Made by a program: the position numbers and the translations under genes. From the NCBI GenBank assembly GCA_020073245.1, contig JAIQFQ010000013.1, forward strand, positions 1 to 64,000: a DNA stretch of 64,000 nucleotides, read 5' to 3'. Shown one piece after another: positions 1 through 7,196 of the stretch (position 1 is its first letter; each line of letters begins with the position of its first letter). The notes beneath the pieces were generated by a model. That model saw nothing but the letters and a program-made list of their open reading frames with translations. It did not search any database and had not been told where the DNA came from. Source of the DNA: Terriglobia bacterium. Lineage in GTDB: Bacteria; Acidobacteriota; Thermoanaerobaculia; Thermoanaerobaculales; Thermoanaerobaculaceae.

Positions 1-512
1 GGACGCTGTTCGAGCCGGTGGGCCTGGGGCAGACGAGCTATGTCTGGACCCAAGAACTCGATGGCAAGCTCGCGAGCGGGCACACCGCGGAGGGCAAGTT
101 CCTGCGGAAGACGAAATACACCCACGCGAACGCCGCCTACTCCCTCTACACCACGGCTGAGGACTACGCGAGGTTCCTCATCGAGATCGTGAAGCCGGAC
201 CGGTCCGGAAGCCACTCACTCTCTCGTTCCTCCATTGAGGCCATGCTCGGCCATCAGGTGGAGGTCACCTCGCGGGATCCAGTCGAACGGCCGGGAGGCG
301 CGCGTGGCGTGGCCGTCTACCGGAGCCTCGGCTGGTCGGTGAACAGCAGCGAGGCAGGTGACATCGTTCACCACAGCGGGGCCAACAGCTCCGGATTCCG
401 CTGCTTCAGTCAGTTCAGCCCCGGCAGGCGATCGGCGATCGTGATCATGACGAACGGCGTCAGCGGTGGGGATCTCTGGACCCGCCTGATCAGCCAGGTC
501 GGCGACCTGTAG
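1..512 (+). CDS. Serine hydrolase, beta-lactamase/PBP4* family, C-terminal part (5' truncated by window edge)
   Basis: The reading frame is open to the first base of the window (codons from base 3), so only the C-terminal ~170 residues are seen. Family resemblance is to class C beta-lactamase-like serine hydrolases (AmpC/EstB/PBP4* group): a loop region, then the third active-site box HSGAN (equivalent to the KTG/HTG box) followed by the F-x-S-x-x-P-x-x-R-x-A-I-V-I-M-T-N strand typical of the last sheet strand. The SxxK and YxN boxes would lie upstream of the window. These enzymes act on esters, D-amino-acid peptides or beta-lactams; the substrate cannot be told. The stop is at 510-512, with no gene immediately following on this strand. 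Confidence 0.75.
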   Translation, partial: TLFEPVGLGQTSYVWTQELDGKLASGHTAEGKFLRKTKYTHANAAYSLYTTAEDYARFLIEIVKPDRSGSHSLSRSSIEAMLGHQVEVTSRDPVERPGGARGVAVYRSLGWSVNSSEAGDIVHHSGANSSGFRCFSQFSPGRRSAIVIMTNGVSGGDLWTRLISQVGDL

Positions 513-659
513 GGCTGTTCTGGCTGTCATCGCGAGGTCCCCGAGCGCAGGGAGGGGGCCGTGGCGTTCTGGATCCCTCACGAGAATGCGATGGCTTCCA
601 GGCAGGCTCGGAGTGAACGCCGATCGCCCGTGGCTATTCGTGAAGCGGCGTGACCTGGC

Positions 660-1022
660 CTACCGGGAGGCCAGCCAGTCGAGCGCCTCCTCTTCGGTGT
701 CGAAGCAGACGATTTCTCTCTTCACGACCTTGACGAGGGCCTCGTAGATGATGCGGTAGATCCCGCCCACGCCGAGCACCGCGCTGGCTTGGAGGTACGG
801 TGTGTTCGAACTGCTCCACTCCTTGAGGACGGTGATCCCCTTCGGGTTGAAAGCGGCTTTTGTGACGTCGGTGAGCAGCAGGAGAGAGCGTTTGGGTTGC
901 GTCGAGATGATCTTTCTCGCCTGGTCCAGGACCTCGATGTTCTCCTCGACGCTCGTCGAATGCGAAAGGTCCACCTTCAGGATCTTGGCACCCTTATGCG
1001 CGATGAACCGCACGCGTTCCAT
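660..1022 (-). CDS. Small STAS/SpoIIAA-like domain protein (hypothetical)
   Basis: A 120-residue cytosolic protein with no signal peptide. Its pattern, an N-terminal beta strand (ILKVDLS), helix, a second strand rich in Leu (RSLLLLTDVT), an amphipathic helix, then a third strand and a C-terminal helix ending in EEALDWL, resembles the SpoIIAA/STAS-like small proteins often annotated as STAS/SEC14 domain proteins. Such proteins usually act as regulatory or binding modules; no partner gene is adjacent here. ATG start at 1022 is preceded on the minus strand by a good GGAGGAGC Shine-Dalgarno. It stands alone, on the opposite strand to its neighbours. Family call is by fold pattern, not a diagnostic motif. 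Confidence 0.6.
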   Translation of the reverse strand: MERVRFIAHKGAKILKVDLSHSTSVEENIEVLDQARKIISTQPKRSLLLLTDVTKAAFNPKGITVLKEWSSSNTPYLQASAVLGVGGIYRIIYEALVKVVKREIVCFDTEEEALDWLASR

Positions 1023-1300
1023 TGCTCCTCCTGCGTGGCTTCCCGCAGATCATACCTTAGGCCCCGGCGAGAGTGCGGCGGCCGGACGTGTCTCGCTGCC
1101 GGGGCGGAGCAGGGATGAGGAGGGTCGGGCGGCCGCTCGCCCGCGCAACGGTGTCCAACACGGGGAACGCTCCCGGAGCGCGGGAACTTCCGTCGCGTCG
1201 GACAGAACCCTGTGCCTCCGTTTTGCGTCTAATAGGGTGACAGGCACTCGAGCCCCGCGCCGCATGTGACCGAGCGCGGGGACGTGAGAAGGAGCGGACC

Positions 1301-1537
1301 ATGGCTACGGTGGCACGAGACGTCAGCGAGGCCCCGCGGCTCCCGGGCGGAGCGGCGGAACCGACTCCGGTCATCGCCGACCGTGGCGGTGATGCCAGGG
1401 TCATCATCGTCTGCTTACCTGTCCCTCCGGCGGTCGGGGACCGCTTCACGTTCGACGGCATCCGCTGGGAAGTGGTCCACACGAGAGACCACGTGCGCGG
1501 ATGTGTCGCCAGACCGTGCCTGGGCGCTGCGCAGTAG
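1301..1537 (+). CDS. Small hypothetical protein (78 aa)
   Basis: ATG at 1301 follows GAGAAGGAGCGGACC, which gives a Shine-Dalgarno. The first ~30 residues are low in structure; the second half (VIIVCLPVPPAVGDRFTFDGIRWEVVHTRDH) reads like a short beta-rich domain with an FxxDGxxWEV strand pattern seen in many small uncharacterised proteins. No family recognised. It sits between the STAS-like gene and the relic integrase, in a stretch where overlapping frames are also open, so a chance ORF is possible; the SD and the protein-like second half argue for a real gene. Confidence 0.4.
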   Translation: MATVARDVSEAPRLPGGAAEPTPVIADRGGDARVIIVCLPVPPAVGDRFTFDGIRWEVVHTRDHVRGCVARPCLGAAQ

Positions 1538-1802
1538 ACAGGCCCCCCCAACCCTCGGTCCTTGCACCGATCGCTGTGCTGCAGCCTGACTGGTTGCCGA
1601 CCGATGAGTGCGTGGCGGCGGGATTTCCGACCCGAGGCTGCTCATATCCGCTGCGTCCGGGCACGGTGAGACGACCGGGCGCCCGAGGTCTGGCGCTCCG
1701 GCCGGCGCGGGGCACCTTGGGCGCATCGCGAGTGGGGGACGGAGGGGAGAGGAGGGCGGCCCGGCTTCGGAAACACTCCGGGCCGCTTCGCGCGGCCCGT
1801 AG

Positions 1803-2060
1803 ATGTCTGATTTGTATGGTGGAGCCGACGCGGATCGAACGCGCGACCTCGAGAGTGCGATCAAGGACGGCGAGAAGCTGCGCACGGAGGCCGAGGACAT
1901 TACCCTCTACAGCCTGCGGCACACGGCAGCGAGCGTGCTCCTGGCCCGTGGCGTACACGTCGAGGCGGTGAGCGAGCGCCTGGGGCACGCCTCGACCGCG
2001 TTCACGATGGACACCTACGTTCAATCGCTCTTGACGGTGCAGGAGCAGGCGGCCGCCTAG
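1803..2060 (+). pseudogene. Tyrosine recombinase (phage integrase) 3' remnant fused to a tRNA-derived repeat
   Basis: Residues after ~30 carry the C-terminal catalytic core of a tyrosine recombinase: LYSLRHTAAS (box II, with Arg followed by His-Thr), the LGHAS box and DTYVQ with the presumed Tyr nucleophile. The whole N-terminal arm, core-binding domain and box I Arg are absent. The first ~20 codons of the ORF are simply the antisense reading of the partial tRNA-Ala copy at 1817-1861, so the ATG at 1803 is not a genuine start. The remnant is therefore a broken integrase abutting an attachment-site copy. Its position next to att and within 3 kb of the intact tRNA-Ala supports a decayed tRNA-integrated element. 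It cannot be active as it stands. Confidence 0.75.
1817..1861. repeat. Partial tRNA-Ala copy, att-like direct repeat (distal copy)
   Basis: 45 bases match the 3' half of the tRNA-Ala gene at 4854-4898 (CCA end, T arm, variable region, 3' anticodon stem and loop) with one mismatch, at 1851 versus 4888. Same orientation as the intact copy. The integrase remnant begins immediately to its right. Tyrosine recombinases typically use the tRNA 3' half as attB, so this is the expected form of an att site. Confidence 0.8.
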
Positions 2061-2339
2061 CTGGAGGAGCGATGCAAGGCAAGGGAGCGATAGGGTGTTA
2101 GACCTCGCCGTAGCTCTTCTTGAGCGGCAGTGGCTGTCGGGCGATTCACCGGGTACGGACCGGCACCAATCGTCGAGCCGGGGCGTGTCGTCGCCTCGGC
2201 ATCTCGTCTCTCTTCCGCGCTGCCCAATGGAGACCACCGATCGGCTCCGGGCTCAACGCTCACCTGGACCAACTTTCCGGTTTTGCGTCACCTTGAGAGG
2301 ACTAACATAGAAACTGGTACCGCAACTGGGGGCAGTCAC

Positions 2340-4553
2340 ATGAGCATACCGAACTGCAGAGCCGTGTCCGGCCTCCTCGCCACAATTGTCCCGTTTGTCC
2401 TCGCTCAAACCGGAGCGGCAGACAACCGCTGGGTCCAGCTCGGACCCGCGGGAGGCATGGTCTATGTCATCTCCGTCTCGCCCGACAGCGCGGACTCCGT
2501 CGTTGCCGGCACCTACTACGGCGGGCCCTTTGCATCGATCACGGGTGGCGAGAGCTGGTCGCCGTCGAACAGCGGCCTCAGCGACACCCGCGCCTTTGCC
2601 TATTTGGACAGCGGCGCTGGGACGTTCGTCGGCACGCCCTCCGGCATCTTCCGCAGGTTCGGCTCGCCGTACTGGTCGCAGTCCAGTGGCGGCCTGACGA
2701 CGAAGTTCGTGTACGCGCTGGTGACCGACTGGACGGCCAACAACCGGCTCTTCGCAGGCACCAATGGCGGTGGCGTCTTCCGAAGCAACGACAAGGGCGC
2801 CTCGTGGCAGCAAATCAAGAACGAGCTCACCAACCTGACGGTGCGCACTCTCGTGATGGACGGCAACATCGGCACGCTGTTCGCCGGCACCCTGGGCGGC
2901 GGTGTATTCAGGGCGGGGAGCCTCGAGCAAGCGGACCCGCTCTGGCAGCCGATCAACACGGGGCTCGACGACAAGACCGTCAACTGCCTCATCCAGGCTT
3001 CGAGCTCGACACTCCATGCCGGGACGAACAGCGGGGTGTTCAGGACGCGCGACCGCGGCCTGCACTGGGAGCGCGCGAGCACCGGCCTGCCCTCGGGACG
3101 AGTGACTGGGCTGGATTTCGACCCGGCCCAGACCTCGACGCTATACGCCGCCACGCCCTCGGGACTGTTCAAGAGCCTCGACGCCGGCGACTCCTGGGCG
3201 ACGGCGGGCGACGGTCTTCCGGCGGCGGGCGCCACCTGCGTCGCCGTCGCAGGCTCGAACCCGTCCGTCGTGTATGCCGGCACGTACCTGGGCGTCTACA
3301 AGAGCACGGACGCTGGAGCGACCTGGGTGGCCAAGACCGCGGACCTCTGGGATTCGGACGTCCTTGCGCTCGCAGCTGACCCGACCGCCACCAGCACGAT
3401 CCTCGCTGGGCTGCCAAACGCAGGGGTCCTGCGCACGACCAGCGCCCAACCGCGCTGGGACGTTGCGTCTTCCCTCCCCAGCTGGAGCCTCGCGAACACA
3501 GGGCTCACCGACCTCTCCGTCACTGCCCTCCTTGCTGACCCCGTACAGTCGGGGGTGTTCTACGCGGGGACTGCGTCCGGGGTGTTCAAGAGCAGCGACC
3601 GCGGGCTCACCTGGGCCTTTGCCTCTCTTGGGCTCCAGGCGGCCGCCATCACGAGCCTTACCGCCGACTCGGCCGCCGGCGGCATCGTGTATGCGGGGAC
3701 GTACGGCGCAGGCGTGTACCGGACCCGCGACGGCGCCGCCACGTGGGCCCCCGCGGGCTCCGGGATCGCGGACTCCAACATCAACACGGTCGCTGCCGAC
3801 CCGACGGCTTCGCTCACGCTGTACGCCGGAACCGGGGACGGCGTCTTCAAGACCCAGGATGGAGGAGACCACTGGAGCGCCGCGAGCGCCGGTCTGACGA
3901 ACCGCAACGTCATGGCCCTCGTCGTGGACCCCACCGCTCCGCTCACGGTGTACGCGGGCACGCTCGGCAACGGCGTGTTCAGGAGCACGGACGGCGGTGC
4001 CTCGTGGGCCGCAACCAGCGCCAGCCTCACCTCGGGCAACGTCATGGCACTCGCCATGACCCCGACCACTCCGCCGGTCGTCTACGCCGGGACGTGGGGT
4101 GGCGGCGTGTTCGCGAGCAGCGACAACGGCGAGACCTGGAGTCAGCTTGTCACCGACATGACCGAGCGCCACGTGGCGACGCTCCTCGCGCCCCCTGCCG
4201 GCGCAAACATGGTGCTCGCCGGCACCTGTGGCGGTCTTCGGGCCGGCCTCTTCGGAACGTGCACGCTGGCTTGCGGCGTCACGGCGCCGTCGACCGCCGC
4301 TCCCGGGGCAACGTTCACAATCCGGGGCCCGGAGGTCAGGCCGAGCGGATGCCTGGGGGCCGTCACCTACGACTGGGACCTCGGCGACGGCTCCCCGCAC
4401 CTGACGACCTCAAGCGCCACGTACGCGTACCAGAACACGGGCGCGTACACCTGGCACCTGACTGCCGCGGCCGGCACCACCGTTTGCAAGACCAGCGGCA
4501 CCATCACCGTATCCTCACTGTCCCGGGTGCGGCGCCATCTCAGACGGCGCTGA
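2340..4553 (+). CDS. Secreted Asp-box (BNR/sortilin-like) beta-propeller protein with C-terminal PKD domain
   Basis: I choose ATG 2340 (737 aa), which gives a signal peptide (MSIPNCRAVSGLLATIVPFVLAQ); the open frame runs further upstream but only through non-protein-like sequence. From about residue 30 to 640 the protein is a run of ~45-residue repeats of the form YAGTxxGVFKSxDGGxxW: about ten Asp-boxes are visible (for example VFRSNDKGASW, VFKSSDRGLTW, VFRSTDGGASW). This is the sortilin/VPS10/BNR-type propeller, probably two propellers. Residues ~645-725 form a PKD domain (YDWDLGDGS, then YAYQNTGAYTW). It likely sits extracellularly as a binding or adhesion protein; no catalytic motif is seen. 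It is the only intact cargo between the two tRNA-derived repeats, so it may have arrived with the relic element. Confidence 0.8.
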   Translation: MSIPNCRAVSGLLATIVPFVLAQTGAADNRWVQLGPAGGMVYVISVSPDSADSVVAGTYYGGPFASITGGESWSPSNSGLSDTRAFAYLDSGAGTFVGTPSGIFRRFGSPYWSQSSGGLTTKFVYALVTDWTANNRLFAGTNGGGVFRSNDKGASWQQIKNELTNLTVRTLVMDGNIGTLFAGTLGGGVFRAGSLEQADPLWQPINTGLDDKTVNCLIQASSSTLHAGTNSGVFRTRDRGLHWERASTGLPSGRVTGLDFDPAQTSTLYAATPSGLFKSLDAGDSWATAGDGLPAAGATCVAVAGSNPSVVYAGTYLGVYKSTDAGATWVAKTADLWDSDVLALAADPTATSTILAGLPNAGVLRTTSAQPRWDVASSLPSWSLANTGLTDLSVTALLADPVQSGVFYAGTASGVFKSSDRGLTWAFASLGLQAAAITSLTADSAAGGIVYAGTYGAGVYRTRDGAATWAPAGSGIADSNINTVAADPTASLTLYAGTGDGVFKTQDGGDHWSAASAGLTNRNVMALVVDPTAPLTVYAGTLGNGVFRSTDGGASWAATSASLTSGNVMALAMTPTTPPVVYAGTWGGGVFASSDNGETWSQLVTDMTERHVATLLAPPAGANMVLAGTCGGLRAGLFGTCTLACGVTAPSTAAPGATFTIRGPEVRPSGCLGAVTYDWDLGDGSPHLTTSSATYAYQNTGAYTWHLTAAAGTTVCKTSGTITVSSLSRVRRHLRRR

Positions 4554-4853
4554 TGCCGCCTCGTGAATTCGCCCGATGCTCCTGCAATCCCAGGGCCTAT
4601 GACTGGGGAAACGTGAGTCTTCGCCGTGGCCCGATCGAGATGTGTCGGGTGAGCGGCTTGGAATCTGAGCCGAATCGAATCAGGTCAGGTCTTCGGGGAG
4701 CGTGGGGGTTCCGGGTGACGCTTAGGCAAACACCCGGAGATGAGGTTGGAACCCTGTGGGGCAATGAGGGTGCCGGAAGTCAGGCGGCACACATTTTGTC
4801 TCCCAGGGACGAGTCTGGCTGCCACAGGGGCGGCCTAAGTCATTGATTTGATT
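4554..4853. other. Intergenic, no gene seen
   Basis: Three hundred bases between the propeller gene and tRNA-Ala. I see no convincing ORF, hairpin terminator or repeat apart from the start of the att copy at its right end. It would represent the tRNA-proximal side of the relic element. Confidence 0.5.
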
Positions 4854-4898
4854 TGGTGGAGCCGACGCGGATCGAACGCGCGACCTCCAGAGTGCGAT
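4854..4898. repeat. att-like direct repeat, tRNA-proximal copy (3' half of tRNA-Ala)
   Basis: The 3' half of tRNA-Ala(CGC), duplicated at 1817-1861 with one mismatch. Together the copies bracket 3.0 kb holding the integrase remnant and the propeller gene. Confidence 0.75.
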
Positions 4899-4929
4899 TC
4901 TGGCGCTCTCCCAGCTGAGCTACGGCCCC
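4854..4929 (-). tRNA. tRNA-Ala (anticodon CGC)
   Basis: Read on the minus strand from 4929: acceptor GGGGCCG pairs with CGGCTCC, including the G3:U70 wobble that is the alanine identity element. D arm GCTC/GAGC, anticodon stem CCAGA/TCTGG with loop ATCGCAC (anticodon CGC, decoding GCG), T arm GCGCG-TTCGATC-CGCGT, discriminator A and an encoded CCA (76 nt). Its 3' half is duplicated at 1817-1861. Confidence 0.95.
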
Positions 4930-5046
4930 ACCCGTTGGGCGGCGAAGTCTAACACGGGCTCGGGCCGTGGTAAAGCGTTGTGGCCCCTTTGGCGGGCCCG
5001 CTTCCGAAGGCAGATGCGGTGTCGTTGAGAGCGGCGCCGCCTGCCG

Positions 5047-5970
5047 TCAGAAGAGCTCGATTCGCGACGAGCTCGCGGTCACGAACACCTTCGGGCCGTT
5101 GCCGGAAAGGCCCAGCCTGATGGTCTTCGGGTCACTCTGGCCCGGAAACGACGACCGGATCTCGCCCTTGCTGCTGATCAGCTCGCCGCCGGGCTGGCTT
5201 CCCGGAGGAAGGGAGACCCTCACGCGCCCCGACGTCGTTGTGATGCGGACCTCGTCGGTCGGTTTCAGGGCGTCGAACCGGGTGACGACGTTGCCGGACG
5301 TGGTGGCGACGCCCGCCGGTCCCAGCAGTCCCGACAGGCGGACATCGCCGCTCGAGGTATCGCAGCGAACGCTTCGGGCGCCGCCCGAGAGCTCGACCGA
5401 CCCGGAGGCCGAACGCGCCATTAGCTTCTCGAAGGCGCGACTTGCGCGCAGCGTGATGTCGCCCGAAGTGGACCTTGCCTCGATCTCCGGCGCCCACCCC
5501 GTGAACTCGCTGTCGCCCGAGGCCGTGCGCAGGCGCAGAGGCCTGGCATCGGGGAACTCACCAGCCACGAACAGGGAGCCGGAGGCAGTGGATACGTCGG
5601 GCCGGACGTTCAGGGGGAGCGTGAGATCGATGTGGGCTCGGGTCACGAGGACGCCCTTGAGCAAGCTGAGGCCGGGAGGGTTCGGGGCGGTGATGCGCAG
5701 CTCGTCGTCCTTGTCCTGGACGGTGGGACGGTGTGCCTCTAGCCATGCGGTCGCCTTCTTTTCGCTGATGGCGTCTGCGACCAACTCGATCGTGAGCCTG
5801 ATGTCGGGGATGTCCGAGGCGCGGACGGTCACGTCAAGGGGTCCGGCGTCGACCAGAACGACTTTTCCTGCCTGCGACGGGAAAGACTTCTCGGTCGTCT
5901 CTTTCCTCTCCGCGGCAGTCGCCATCGAGGCTAAGAGGACAAGCGCGACACCAATCACCTTCACCTTCAT
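5047..5970 (-). CDS. Secreted DUF4097-type beta-strand repeat protein
   Basis: 307 residues with an N-terminal signal peptide (MKVKVIGVALVLLASMATAA). The rest is a regular series of strands with the LxTxSGDxxxxG pattern (TASGSLFV, TASGDSEFTG, STSGDITL, SASGSVEL, TSSGDVRLSG, TTSGNVVT, TTSGRVRV), the hallmark of the DUF4097/LiaG-like family, predicted to form a right-handed beta solenoid outside the cytoplasmic membrane. Function of the family is not established; some members sit in envelope-stress operons. ATG 5970 is preceded by GGAGGAAACA. Single gene between two tRNA genes, on the minus strand. Confidence 0.8.
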   Translation of the reverse strand: MKVKVIGVALVLLASMATAAERKETTEKSFPSQAGKVVLVDAGPLDVTVRASDIPDIRLTIELVADAISEKKATAWLEAHRPTVQDKDDELRITAPNPPGLSLLKGVLVTRAHIDLTLPLNVRPDVSTASGSLFVAGEFPDARPLRLRTASGDSEFTGWAPEIEARSTSGDITLRASRAFEKLMARSASGSVELSGGARSVRCDTSSGDVRLSGLLGPAGVATTSGNVVTRFDALKPTDEVRITTTSGRVRVSLPPGSQPGGELISSKGEIRSSFPGQSDPKTIRLGLSGNGPKVFVTASSSRIELF

Positions 5971-6080
5971 TGTTTCCTCCAGCGTGCGCGGGCATCGTAG
6001 GGTTTCCTGCTCGCCGCCGCAAGGCCACCTTGACAGTGGGCCAGGCCCACGTTACCTTTTTCGTGCCCATCCGGGCGCGA

Positions 6081-6156
6081 GCGGGCATAACTCAGCTGGT
6101 AGAGTGTCAGCTTCCCAAGCTGAAAGTCGCGGGTTCAAATCCCGTTGCCCGCTCCA
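6081..6156 (+). tRNA. tRNA-Gly (anticodon CCC)
   Basis: Acceptor GCGGGCA/TGCCCGC, D arm with CTCAGCTGGTAGAG, anticodon stem TCAGC/GCTGA with loop TTCCCAA (anticodon CCC, decoding GGG), T arm CGGG-TTCAAAT-CCCG, discriminator T and encoded CCA; 76 nt. It ends 23 bases before the bactofilin start. Confidence 0.95.
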
Positions 6157-6179
6157 CCTCTTTGAGGCGGGAGGGTCCC

Positions 6180-6575
6180 TTGGCGAGAGACACGGACGCG
6201 GTAACGCAGGACCCACGGCAGGCGGCTACCGCCACTGTGATCGGCCGACAGACCCGCATCGAAGGAACGATCACCGGCGGGGGGGCCGTCCGCGTGGATG
6301 GTGGTCTCAAGGGGGCCGTGCATCTCGAGGCGCCCCTCGAGATCGTCCAGGGCGCATCCGTCGAGGCCGAGGTCCAAGCCACCGTGGTGCGTGTGGCTGG
6401 GTCTGTGACCGGCAACGTGACCGCGACGCAGCTTGTCGAGCTCCTCGCCACGGCCGTCGTGAAGGGGGACGTCTCTGCGCCCGCGCTGCACGTCGTCCAG
6501 GGTGCGAAACTCGACGGTCGGGTGGTCATGAAGACGGACCGGGTGCCTGAAGCCGAGATCCCCAAGAACCGCTGA
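6180..6575 (+). CDS. Bactofilin (polymer-forming cytoskeletal protein)
   Basis: A 131-residue protein made of the short beta-helical repeats of the bactofilin/DUF583 family: GRQTRIEGTITGGG-AVRVDGGLKGAV, then EAEVQA, GSVTGNVTA, AVVKGDVSAP, GAKLDGRVVM. Bactofilins self-assemble into filaments that recruit cell-wall or motility enzymes. The open frame reaches back through the tRNA; I take TTG 6180 (LARDTDAV) as start because GGGAGG lies 8 bases upstream and the bactofilin domain needs nothing further. Followed by zapA 64 bases on, both related to cell shape and division. The start is less certain than the family. Confidence 0.85.
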   Translation: MARDTDAVTQDPRQAATATVIGRQTRIEGTITGGGAVRVDGGLKGAVHLEAPLEIVQGASVEAEVQATVVRVAGSVTGNVTATQLVELLATAVVKGDVSAPALHVVQGAKLDGRVVMKTDRVPEAEIPKNR

Positions 6576-6639
6576 AGGGGCTGTCCCTGAGGGGTTTGAC
6601 GGTCGGTGTATACTCCGAAATAGGAGAGGTGCGCTGACC

Positions 6640-6930
6640 GTGAGCAGCCAGACGACGGTTGAGATCTTCGGACGCCGGTTCGAGCTACGTGCCTCGGAGG
6701 GGAGCGAGAGAGTTGAGGAGCTCGCCCGCTTCGTGGACCGGCGGATGCGAGAGCTGGCGGAAGTCTCACCGCACGTGGACACGTCCAAACTCGCGGTGCT
6801 GACGGCGCTTAACATTGCGGACGAGCTTTTCAAGGAACAGGAAACGGAACCTGGGACGCGAGCTGAAAAAGTACGAGAACGGGTGGAAGGGTTGATCAAA
6901 CGGTTGGACGAGGTTCTCGAGCCCTCCTGA
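6640..6930 (+). CDS. zapA: Cell division protein ZapA
   Basis: 96 residues, the usual ZapA length. N-terminal VEIFGRRFELRASEGSERVEELARFVDRRMRELAE matches the ZapA globular head; the C-terminal half is a long coiled coil (ELFKEQETEPGTRAEKVRERVEGLIKRLDEVL). ZapA binds and bundles FtsZ filaments at the division ring. GTG start at 6640 has GGAGAGG upstream; a -10-like TATACT lies at 6609-6614. It is followed by the 6S-like RNA and rny, an order that recurs in many bacteria, which strengthens all three calls. Confidence 0.9.
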   Translation: MSSQTTVEIFGRRFELRASEGSERVEELARFVDRRMRELAEVSPHVDTSKLAVLTALNIADELFKEQETEPGTRAEKVRERVEGLIKRLDEVLEPS

Positions 6931-6954
6931 ACGAGGGTCGCTGTGCGTTTGACA

Positions 6955-7134
6955 AGGAGGCCCCTGCGCGGTTAGTGATGAGCGAAACTATTCTTGAACC
7001 AACACCTATTTGATGGGTTCCGGGTCCCGCTCTCCTGAGCAGCCTTACGGCGAGCGATGGAGAGTGGGTAGGGCCCCAGCCTGTGGTTAGCAGGTTCAAA
7101 TGGGGTTGCTCACACGGCCGAGGCGGGGGCCTTT
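6955..7134 (+). ncRNA. ssrS: 6S RNA-like regulatory RNA
   Basis: The ~180-nt gap between zapA and rny folds on paper as a long rod. Closing stem 6957-6971 with 7118-7132; next stem 6975-6988 with 7105-7115 (GTG, TGAGC, AAC paired to GTTGCTCACAC); then TTGAACC 6994-7000 with GGTTCAA 7093-7099; then an open, nearly symmetric bubble (7001-7025 and 7069-7092); then a 10-bp terminal stem 7026-7035 with 7059-7068. A long double-stranded rod with a central bubble that mimics open promoter DNA is the defining shape of 6S RNA, which binds and sequesters RNA polymerase-sigma70. The zapA neighbourhood is the classic location. A TTGACA at 6949-6954 could be its -35. Exact ends are estimates. Confidence 0.75.
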
Positions 7135-7196
7135 AACCCCTTCCCCATCCACCCTGACAGCGCGGTTGCGCCCAGGTTCATTGAAAGGGGGGATGT

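Noticed and set aside
1803..1861. Start of a genuine integrase gene at 1803
   Set aside because: These codons are the antisense reading of a partial tRNA copy; the recombinase-like sequence begins only after it.
6596..6614. TTGACG ... TATACT promoter for zapA
   Set aside because: The spacer is only 7 bases, far from 16-18; TATACT alone may still act as a -10.
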